Source: Grifola frondosa
Taxonomy: Eukaryota > Basidiomycota > Agaricomycetes > Polyporales > Grifolaceae
Direction: 5' to 3'
DNA: 46,362 nt
Assembly (NCBI GenBank): GCA_001683735.1
Contig: LUGG01000125.1
Coordinates: forward strand, 1-46,362
The position numbers and the translations under genes are program-made. The notes under the pieces are model-generated. The model was not told the DNA's origin. It saw only the letters and a list, made by a program, of their open reading frames with translations, and did not search any database. The stretch's first letter is position 1. The number at the start of each line of letters is the position of its first letter. Below are positions 10,705-19,927 of the stretch, in pieces.

Positions 10705-12337
10705 TTCAAATACCGCATACTGTGGGCGTATCGTGCTTCAGAGCCATCGCCAGCCCAGTCTCATGGACCAAAGAATAGCTACACTCAAGCTCGGCTGGTT
10801 CAGATAGAGAAACGGCTTGCCGAGGTGGAGAATGGTGAGCTCAGATTATGTTGTATTTTCGGCAGTAGCAGGTAAAACGCCACCATTAGACAACATAAAA
10901 TATCGAATTCTATTCGTTCTAGAGCCAGCCCAAGTACGGTCCAAGAATGAAATCATATCCCAGCCCAGGAATGCCTCTTGGGCATCACTGGACCTTCTGG
11001 AGAGTGATATTGCGCCTTTCTATCCACAGCATGTGGGGGGAGGATATGTCTACGATGATCCATTCACTCAACCGGAAGATACCCCTCCCGTACCGCAGGA
11101 CATAGACGGGTACATGCACATGATCAAGTGGGTTTTTAGTGTTACATTATTGAAACCTCCATCGCGATCCTGATCACATTTGCAAAGATAATCCTCTACA
11201 GTCGATTCCTCCAACATCCACGAATTACTGTGCAGGCGATGACATTCCCAGAGTTCTTCAAACTACTCAAGAATGGCAACCGGACGAATGACCTAGGTTA
11301 TAACACAAAATTCGATGATTTTGATCTGATATGGGGAGGTGCAGATTTGTCGCTCGATTTAAGGCAGGTCATTTGCTTAAGCACTACGTAGGAACTGATC
11401 ACCACTGCAGTATCAAGGAACATTACAAGATCTCTGACGTCAATATATTTCTCCGCCGGTTAGAAATACTATCCAAGCATATCCCAATAGTTCCGCACAT
11501 ATGGGATGGGAGGCATGCTGGCCGAAAACTGGATGTCATTCGGGACCTGGATGACATTGCGGCTTCTATTACTCACACCCAGCGTCCATGCACTATTCCA
11601 TATACGCCGAAGATAAAAATCACACCGAATACAGTGCTAAAGAGGGAGATGAGCGATGCAAGTCGTCATAGACTTTTCACGCGCTCATTGAATAGAGAGG
11701 AACGGCGCCAGGTGAACCAGGAGGCACGGGCAGCAGCACAGGACCCAATGGCACCACGATGGTTGTTCAGGATTATGTTGAATATCTGGAGAGTATAGGT
11801 GAATGGCGGGTGTTTGTGGTCGGAGGCCAGATTATTTCCATCGTGGGCACAAAACCTCTCATGATCTGTTGCACGGGCGACATATCAGGCGACATCTATT
11901 CCTTGAAGGAGATTTAGTGGGTGAATCGACGTTGGCCATATATTCTGCCATTAATATCCTACTGCAGTGATGCACTTCAACGCAACGAAGATCCGGACAT
12001 TCTGTTGGATCGACATGGAGGTGGTGGCACCATGCGCATGCGCCAAGTAGCCAAGCGAGGACTCTATGACTTCATAGAGGTCACTCTCAAGGCCTTGGTC
12101 GCAAAGGAAATGGTCACCGCTGGGCCAGGCCATCATTCATCACTGGACCTTTTCGCACGCATCGACGTCTCCGTAATACACAACGGGATTGGTGGGTTGG
12201 ACTATTTTGTAAACGAAATTGACCGTGGCCCGATTGCGTCATTTTTCAGTGGATATGGCGTTGCAGAGGCTCTGTATATCATGGATGAATTGGCGGATAC
12301 TTTAGTTCAATTCCTGGATCGACGCAAGATACGTTAG
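10705..12337 (+). CDS. ATP-grasp-like protein, multi-exon, possibly frameshifted
   Basis: The 5' end is not resolved. Supported exons join in frame: SYTQARLVQIEKRLAEVENG, a short intron, then KTPPLDNIKYRILFVLEPAQ to DGYMHMIK. After an intron come ILYSRFLQHPRITVQAMTF to FDDFDLIWG, then a 53 nt intron and GTDHHCSIKEHYKISDVN to AAAQDPMAPRW. Next are VQDYVEYLESIGEWRVFVVGG, a 75 nt intron, and WVNRRWPYILPL to the TAG. Two hallmarks suggest an ATP-grasp fold: GEWRVFVVGGQII (central strands) and SSLDLFARIDVSV followed by YFVNEIDRGP (metal-binding Asp/Glu-Asn region). Around 11755 the frame changes without a clear intron, so the gene may be broken. Family members form peptide or amide bonds using ATP; the substrate is unknown. 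Confidence 0.45.
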
Positions 12338-14320
12338 CGAGATTAAATTCCTGTTCAGGTCATATTCATGTTGGATGATACTACCTAAGTTCACAATTAT
12401 TCCAAACATCATCGGTCTAATATATGAAACCTCCTGGATGCAGTCGGTATTGAGAACATAATCAAATGGAGATCGGTTGATACTGGTTATACTCCATTAC
12501 GTGCTATGATATTGCGAATCACCATGAAAGACTACTGAGGTAGCCACTGATAGAATTGCTAGCCACGGTTTTCACAACCTCGCCATGACTGTCCGCAAAC
12601 ATCTGGTAATGATTTTAATTCCGTCCAGCGCATTTTAATTGTTGTCAATCGTCAACGATTCTGTGACAACACATGAACAATAACAATAATTGATCCACGA
12701 CGACAATGATACATTCAATGAGTGTATCCACAATACATTATGTGCAGTAGATGTAGCCGACACATTCACTGCGGTCCTCTGGAATTCTCCCAGTCCGGAT
12801 TGGAGACGGATTGACGTCAAAACCGGGGAAGATCCAGGGATGGCTACATCTCGTAAGCACCCCGGGATAGACTCCGGAAGCCCCTCCAATCCAGCAGGAT
12901 CTTGTCGGGCTATGGCTGATATCCGCGTGCCCTGATCAGGATCAAATCCTTCTTATAGTATTTAGGATTCTTCATATTTCCTGGCCCTGGGTATGATCCA
13001 CATACCCTTGGGATTCGCTTCGGATTTAAGTTAGATAGAACATCTTTGTAGTACCTATAGCATCCAATAAAACACGAATTTCGATAGCTATCCAGCACCA
13101 TCAAACCATACCATATGGTCATAAACCACGGGGGAGTGCTCGCTGCGCCCGTCTACCCTGTCGCCCACTACCTGCCCGCCCGCAGGACCACCGATCGACG
13201 CCGCACCAGACCCGTGAGCAGTCCCCATTGTCCACTGTTTTCTTGCTCACCGGGACAGCGTTAGCGTACGTTTCTGATCCTCATAGCTGAGCTGCAAAGC
13301 ATTAATTGTGTCAGTAAGCATCCTGGGAGCCTAGCGAGCAGGTCAGTCTAGTGAGTGTGCTGCGCGCATACACCGCACTCGGAGGAGCATGAAAACACAC
13401 CGCATGAACAACTAGTGGACAACCACACCCATGAGGAGCTTGTTGCGCACGTCGTCGATGTTCGCGATGGCATGCCACTGCGGTGCGTCAGCGCTTCAAT
13501 TCGAGGGGAAGGTTCATCGAGAGGAGAGCTAAGAGACGTACCACAGCCTCGATATTGCATCCGCCGTGGTGACTCGCACACGCAGCGCATCCGTGCGTAC
13601 GTCAACGTGCAGTTGGCTCAGCAACATCGACATACGAGAGGTAAATGTGGGCGTACCTGAAGACATCCACGAACCCATGCTGCAAGTCTCACGATGAAAA
13701 CATCTACAAGAAAATAGTGAAAGAAGGCAGCACTTTGCGCTGCGAGAGAGCAGCAGCCATGAAGTATCCAATGTTCTCGTTATGTACGCACCACTTGCCG
13801 TAGAGCGATTGCAACCTGTGCAACTTAGAGGTTGAGGGGGGGGGAGAGAAGAAGGTTTGCTGTGCCCGATGACGAAGAGCAAAGTTCATAAGTACACTTG
13901 GGCAATCCTGGGCCATGCTAGGGTCCGGATTCCAATGGTAGCCCAGTGCTAACAATGGGATATTGAGACAATCCCTCCATTATCCTGTGTGCAGGAAATA
14001 TCAGCTATTTCAGTCGAGCTAAAGGCAGGATTAGAAAAGAACAAATTATCAAGACTTTATTCATGATAGGATTCCAGGTGTGGCTTGACAAAATCTGTGC
14101 TCAGGATATCGAAGATAGCTAGTACACATATATTCGGGATACACGTGGGATCGGCGCGAGATATGGGGATCCATCTCAAATCCGGGCTTAGACAATTCTT
14201 AGGTTCCGCAGTGATTGTACTCACCATCACGTCATATAGAACGATGACACATAACGATAAAAACAAAAAGAAAGCTTTTGAATTGTCTGCATTGAAAACA
14301 ATATGGACATCGGCCCGGTC
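12338..14320. other. Unassigned 2 kb, partly GC-rich
   Basis: The part at 13130-13700 is more GC-rich than its surroundings and has longer open frames on both strands (13355-13660 plus, 13529-13882 minus). None shows a recognisable domain or a consistent exon chain. I annotate nothing here; a decayed gene or transposon piece is possible. Confidence 0.4.
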
Positions 14321-14321
14321 C

Positions 14322-14331
14322 ATTATATAAT
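14322..14331 (+). promoter_or_regulatory. TATA box of the BAH-PHD gene
   Basis: ATTATATAA lies about 55 bp upstream of the ATG at 14383. Confidence 0.4.
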
Positions 14332-14382
14332 GAGAACTATTGTATGAGATCGGCATCCTCAACCCCTCAAACTATCAGCAGA

Positions 14383-15690
14383 ATGACAACCGCCACCGCT
14401 TTCAAGAAGTTATCGTCCGTGAGGACTTTGACAAGTACGTTGTGCTATACTCTGCTATCCTGTATAGATAGCAATCATGTCACACTTCATAGTAGCATCT
14501 GATGATGAGAATGAGGAGGATACAACTATCACGATTGGATCGTGGTATGTGGACATACAATGTATTCACGATGACAGATGAATTAACCACTAAATCAGCT
14601 TAATGTTACGCCCGACAATTAGCATGTCCAATAAATCATCTCAGGATTGGAGGACTGTCACAATCGATGGGGACCACTACTGGCACGTCATCGCCGATGA
14701 AATTCGCACATCGGACAATGGGAAGGTGGGTTTGATCTGTCACTAGTTGCGATTTTGCCAATTCATGATCGTACTTCAGGCCTATATTAAGGCGCGATGG
14801 TTCTATCGATACTCGGACTTCTGTCAGTCGACGCTATCCAAGAAACAGAGGAAACTGCTTGATAATCTGTGGGTAATGTTCGGTACCTTGTGAAAAACAC
14901 TCAGCAATCCGGCCCTGTCCTCCAGTGGCATTACGATGTTAGGACGTCGGGAACTGGTACTGACCGATCACACGGATTATCACGTCAGCACTTGTATTGA
15001 ATGTAAGTCACTTCCACATGCAGATAACATTGAATGTTCATAACACAACAATATACTGTCAGGTACGTCGGACATCGTCAAATTCCACATGGACCGTGTC
15101 GACTTGCGTCCCATAGGTCCTGATGATGTATACTGGAGAGGACTCCGAGTACTAGGAATGCAATCGGAGATGTCGATCTACGTATGTTGAGATCATCCCA
15201 ACGACTGATTAGCACTAATTATGCATTATAGAAACATGTGGATATCTGTGTCAGCGCCTGCGGGGAAGGTGGGAAATATTCTCCTGACCAGGATGTCCTC
15301 CGTTGGTGCCCCCAGTGCACAAAGTGGTTCCACTTGGGGTGTATCGCTTCATTACTTGGAGAGATACCTGAGGATACCAAGCAGACGTATTTTCTCTGGG
15401 CGGCGCGTCATAGCTCTGAGGATGATTACAGTGAAATATGGGGACGTGTGCTCTCATGGCCGATTCAGCGTGGATTAGACGGCGCTGGGTACCCACTGAG
15501 CTTCGAAATTGTTGTGCAGAGCATACGGGAGTATCATGCAGATGCTGGCGTCCCAGGACAGCCTGAGATGATCATCGAGGAGGCAATGGAGCAGGTTACG
15601 GACGAGGATGCAGCAGAGAAATGTGCCGAGTTCATCTCGCTGGACATCCCCTCATATTGCGTGTGCCCGATATACAACAGTATTATCTAA
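14383..15690 (+). CDS. BAH-PHD domain protein (chromatin reader type), 331 aa
   Basis: Seven exons join perfectly in frame: 14383-14434, 14493-14544, 14599-14725, 14780-14868, 14905-15002, 15063-15181 and 15232-15690 (996 nt including the stop). The 36 nt fourth intron is unusually short. A BAH-like module covers roughly residues 50-160: HYWHVIADEI, ARWFYRYSDF, then RRELVLTDHTDYHVSTCIEC, matching the E-L-x-x-S/T-x-H-x-D-x-x pattern. A PHD-like zinc cluster follows with C185, C189, C205, C208, H213 and C216 (RWCPQCTKWFHLGC). The last Cys pair of a standard PHD is not clear. BAH and PHD modules bind nucleosomes and histone tails, so a nuclear role is likely. The tail is acidic. It is convergent with the 16139-17395 gene. 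Confidence 0.72.
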
Positions 15691-16138
15691 ATCTGTAGAA
15701 CACTTCACCGGCTCAGATGTCTGACATAAATTCGTTGGACATATCTTTTGTCGCAGTATAGTGATTGTGAAATGGACTTCACCACAGGTTGCGTTTCGAC
15801 GTAATATGAATGTCAGTATGGATCGTGATATATGAAATCGACATATATCATCGCGATACATTTTGACCATGGTGCTAGCTCGAATCTCTCCCCAGCACCA
15901 TAAACATACACAGCACTGCCATACATAAGTTCCACCAAGTGTGTTTCATGCGCGTTGTTCCAAACCATTTATTCATACAGAAATAAATACAATCGCTGAT
16001 TTCAACTGTCGATAATTTTCCAAAGTCACCGGAATCATCTTTGAATTTACCAGCGATGCAGTTAGAAATGATGCACACAACATCGAGTCATGGAATACAT
16101 ACGAATAACACCATCAACTGCGTACCTCCACATACGGG
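15691..16138. other. Convergent intergenic spacer
   Basis: The 448 bp lie between the 3' ends of two convergent genes. No gene or repeat is recognised. Confidence 0.5.
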
Positions 16139-17395
16139 CTACACACTGTGGTCCGTCGGGCTTACGGAAATTGCAGCATCCTGTTCGTCTTGATCAGAGT
16201 CAAGGTGATTGTCAGAAAGCTGCACGTTCATTATCAGAATACGGTCGCATCTGACAGAAATGAGACATACATTTGCAGTTGGAGCGATGGCTGGTTGTGC
16301 CTTTCCCTTTCCTTTACGCTGTCGTTTCGCTTTTCGGCGCAATTCTTCATCTGTCTCAGATGCCCCTTCATCATTCCCGACATCCGCCACAAGCTGCGTT
16401 GATTTCTATGATACCTGTTTCCATTTATTACATATACAATGTAAGGAATACATACCACATTCGTCGTGCGTGTGCCTCTCGCTCTGTCCCGCGTTCTCAA
16501 CGGACGCTTTGCAATGCTCTAGCCATAGTTAGAGGTGTTGCTATGTTTACAAATGTGACATACCATCGTTGGTGCATCCTTTGGGACATCGTTCTATGAA
16601 TTCCATATCAGTTTACGAGGAGATGAAATCGTGGATGCACTCGTACCACTTCATCTGGAATCGCTGCCTCCGAGTACACCTCTTTTCCAGTAACAACCTC
16701 CTCGACGAATGCCCTCAAGGTGTCAGTATATTGCCTGGACATGGGGCTATCATATCCCTCGTGCTTTGGCAATGACCGATCTTCACCCACTGGACCGAAT
16801 ACGGCGAGTCGTGATGCTTTCTTCGTCTCGTCATCGAGCACCCATGATGCCCAGTCTTCATCTGGTCAATATGTATAATGAAGTGAATAGTAACTGGTGG
16901 CGCACCCAATTCGAATGCATTGCCATGTATGAGGCTTAGGTTCTTCTTGACGATATGCGGGACAGATTCATTGATATAATAAACCTCCAGCAGCCAATTG
17001 GAGAGGGCAGTGGCAGGTTGACGAGGATCGGACTTCATTGCGTCAACAAAGGCCTCCCGCACGCGGTGGAGATTGAGGAGATTGCGCTTTAGACCGTCCA
17101 TGATGGTCAGTACAGTGATTTCCTCCTCGTCCTTTGCCATCGCACAAAGTACGTCGCGTTTGATAGCATCCTGGAGGGCAGATATGTAGTAGTTCAAAAA
17201 ACGGAATCCTGCTGCGGTATCAACCGGGGCTTGACATTCTGTGGTGTCGTTCTTTGTTCGCGGATGTAGGGAAACTATGCGATAAAAGTGTTGGTCAAAT
17301 AAAACAGATTTGTACTTCCTCGTCAATGCCATCTTTAATTCCCGCTTTGGTAGATTGTCGTCGCTACACCAAAAGGAGACTGTGGGATCGTACAT
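16139..17395 (-). CDS. Uncharacterised nuclear-type protein, 333 aa, intact paralogue of the 3152 gene
   Basis: Exons on the minus strand are 17395-16906, 16861-16647, 16593-16564, 16518-16456, 16393-16271 and 16219-16139, joining in frame to 1002 nt. Start MYDPTVSFWC is chosen because the paralogue begins the same way. Conserved with the other copy: GFRFLNYYISALQ, ITVLTIMDGLKRNLLNLHRV, NWLLEVYYI, DEDWASWVLDDE and FGPVGEDRSLP. Intron 1 is at the same phase-1 position. Exon 3 is 30 nt in both genes and intron 3 is 45 nt in both. The C-terminus is basic then acidic (AKRPLRTRDRARGTR; ELRRKAKRQRKGKGK; SDNHLDSDQDEQDA), which suggests nuclear localisation. No known domain is recognised. A GTAAGC near the end could extend the gene by another exon. 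Confidence 0.68.
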
Positions 17396-17451
17396 TGGAG
17401 TTGGAGGAAAGATATTACACGTGGGAATAAACGATCTGCAGTCAACGAACA

Positions 17452-17458
17452 CTTTATA
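17452..17458 (-). promoter_or_regulatory. TATA box of the 17395 gene
   Basis: Read on the minus strand, TATAAAG lies 57 bp upstream of the ATG at 17395. Confidence 0.45.
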
Positions 17459-17459
17459 T

Positions 17460-18251
17460 CAGTTTCATGGGAAGAATCCGTTGAGATCAGGTCATGTGCA
17501 GCTATTAGCCTCGGCCAACAGATTGGTCATTGCATGGGAGGTCCGCTGCAGGCGGCGCGACAAAACAAGCGCCCATATGGAAGGCACCCATGGGTTGTTC
17601 TCTTGCTTTTCTCTTGGGTCGACGACTTAGGCAATCAATGTTGCTGTTGAGGAGTTAATGGTGGCTCATTCTGCGTCCAAGGCAATTGATTGAAAGCAGT
17701 GGTTGATGGAAGGACTAGGCGATGACTCAGTATCTAAACCATATCTATTCATAATAAATGGGATTAGTTACGATGATAGTATGATTGGAGTTCATTTACA
17801 TTTCATGGCCAATGGAGATGCTCTCATGTCGGGACTTTAATGTTGTCTGCTGCTCATGTCTGGCATTCCGGGCATATTTAATCATACAATGTATACTATA
17901 CTAATGGGCTGATTTATGGAGGAAAATAATATCAGTTCCCAAATTCGGTGTTTGAGAGGATTCCAGCCTCCAGACATGCCTCTCAAGGCAGAGATGCGTG
18001 TGATCAAAGGTCTCACATTGTGTATGTGGTAGGCATCTGATAGAAGTGCTTATGAAAAATTTCTCCATTAATAATCTGCACACGATGTGTTATAGTGGAG
18101 TGGTCACTTCCACATGAACATATACATTGCATTGATAATACACACACAATGAGAACTGAATTGCCAATTGGACAAGTCCTCATGTAATAATCACACAACA
18201 CATGTTTATATCCAGCAACTGTGTCCAGTGCCTGGTGAACAGCACAGATCA
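17460..18251. other. Spacer without a supported gene
   Basis: Short frames only; nothing recognised. Confidence 0.5.
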
Positions 18252-18360
18252 CACCTGCATCATGTCCGGTGTACAGGGGAATGATGAATAAGAGGTGAGG
18301 GTGACATACCTGTGGAGAACATCCACTGTGGTGTATCCAGTGCACAGCGGACGTCATAGA
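18252..18360. repeat. Diverged outlying unit of the 120 bp satellite
   Basis: The segment from CACCTGCATCATGTCCGGTG to CAGCGGACGTCATAGA matches the repeat unit of 18968-19632 with more mismatches. It is separated from the main array by the 602 bp insertion at 18361-18962, so it is the interrupted end of one array. Confidence 0.75.
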
Positions 18361-18962
18361 TAGTGTCGTGCTTGGCCCGGCCTCAGGCCGCAAGCCGGCC
18401 GAGCCGAGCCGGATATAGGCCAAGCCAAGCCGGGCCATGCACATGGCTTGGGCGGTTTGTGGCCCGGCTTAAGTGTCAGGCCGGCCAAAGCCAGGCCGTC
18501 AAGCTGGGGCGTTCAAGGTGTTACTGGGTGTGATGAAATTTCGGATATTTTATTGTGATTTATATGGACTACAATATTAATAGTGAAATGTCGCTCGAGA
18601 AATCGCATAATCTCGCAGACTCTGTCCGTTGTGCCCAATTTGCCGATTCACCTTCCTGTTTTGGATGTGCATCAAAGTGATGGTTCGAAATTCGAACGAC
18701 TGCTCTCTCATTTTCTGCAAGATTTTACTCATGGAATGTTGATACTCCTACATATACATTAATCTACTACTAATATAGAATGTTTTAATGTCCATCCTCT
18801 GCAGATACCTACAGTGCTAAAAGCCAGGGCTTGAGCCAAAACCAAGCCCTGGCTTTGGCTTTCAACAGCCTGTGGCCCGGCCTATCATCTTGCAAAGCCC
18901 AAGCCGTGAGAAGCCGGGCCAAAGCCGTGGCTTTCAGGCCAAGCCGGGCCGGCACAACACTA
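18361..18962. mobile_element. MITE-like 602 bp insertion with GC-rich subterminal repeats
   Basis: The left end TAGTGTCGTGCTTGGCCCGG and the inverse of the right end (TAGTGTTGTGCCGGCCCGGC) form an imperfect terminal inverted repeat. Both ends carry many AAGCCGGGCC/GGCCCGGCTT words in both orientations; the centre is AT-rich and non-coding. It sits inside a satellite array, so the insertion site is well defined. TA occurs at both edges, compatible with a TA target, but no longer target duplication is seen. Superfamily (Tc1/mariner or hAT-like) is undecided. Confidence 0.65.
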
Positions 18963-18967
18963 GGTCA

Positions 18968-19632
18968 CACCTGCAGTCGTTTCCGGCATGCAGGGCGACG
19001 GTGAATAAGAGGTGAGGGGACATACCTGGGGAGGACATCCGCTGTGGTTGTATCCAGCGCACAGCGGACATTGTATCGTCGACATCGCACCTGCAGTCGT
19101 TTCCGGCGTGCAGGGCGACGGTGAATAAGGGGTGAAAGGGACATACCTCTGGAGAACGTCTGCTGTGGTTGTATCCAGCGCACAGCGGACGTCATAGGGT
19201 CGACATCGCACCTGCAGTCGTTTCCGGCGTGCAGGGCGACGGTGAATAAGGGGTGAAAGGGACATACCTCTGGAGAACGTCCGCTGTGGTTGTATCCAGC
19301 GCACAGCGGACATTGTATCGTCGACATCGCACCTGCAGTCGTTTCCGGCGTGCAGGGCGACAGTGAATAAGGGGTGAAAGGGACATACCTCTGGAGAACG
19401 TCTGCTGTGGTTGTATCCAGCGCACAGCGGACATTGTATCGTCGACGTCGCACCTGCAGTCGTTTCCGGCGTGCAGGGCGACGGTGAATAAGAGGTGAAA
19501 GGGACATACCTCTGGAGAACGTCCGCTGTGGTTGTATCCAGCGCACAGCGGACATTGTATCGTCGACGTCGCACCTGCAGTCGTTTCCGGCGTGCAGGGT
19601 GACGGTGAATAAGAGGTGAGGGGACATACCTA
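18968..19632. repeat. Tandem array, 120/121 bp unit, about 5.5 copies
   Basis: Units start with CACCTGCAGTCGTTTCCGG at 18968, 19088, 19209, 19330, 19451 and 19572. Copies are nearly identical, differing in a few positions (AAGAGG/AAGGGG, GACATTGTATCG/GACGTCATAGGG). The minus strand stays open in two overlapping frames through the array (up to 220 codons) because a 121 bp unit rotates the frame. I regard these frames as artefacts. Confidence 0.9.
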
Positions 19633-19812
19633 ATTACTATGGGACGCTGGTTGTATCAGGGGCGCAGCGAGCACAGGAAAATATGTTGCACTTCCGGTCG
19701 CAGAGATGATGGAAGTTCGAAAGAAGGAAAGGTCCAATTCCGCGGGGAAGTGCTTCCCAACTCCGCTGACACATGATCGTAGATCGAGATCGCGATCTAC
19801 TGACCTTGCTGC

Positions 19813-19852
19813 AGTTGTCGGAAGGTTCGAGTTCGAATCCCGACCTATACGA
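19813..19852 (+). other. tRNA-like 3' half (B-box-like sequence)
   Basis: GTCGGAAGGTTCGAGTTCGAATCCCGAC contains GTTCGAATCCC, a good match to the pol III B box. The T-arm would have one A-C mismatch. No partner for the CCTATAC acceptor strand is found about 65 nt upstream, so it is not a functional tRNA. A tRNA-derived SINE tail is possible. Confidence 0.25.
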
Positions 19853-19927
19853 TAATTATCAATTTACTTCTATATGTGGCATTCATGGTTTAAAAGACAG
19901 ATACGCTTCGTGTGGTCATAATATCTA

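Noticed and set aside
13355..13882. Overlapping frames on both strands in the GC-rich patch
   Set aside because: Open frames are expected at this base composition and neither strand shows a recognisable protein.
18960..19627. Minus-strand open frames of 204-220 codons in the satellite
   Set aside because: Two overlapping frames encode rotating versions of the same peptide because the unit is 121 bp; this is a repeat artefact.
18968..19632. CRISPR-like array
   Set aside because: Units are contiguous 120/121 bp satellites without unique spacers, and the DNA is eukaryotic.
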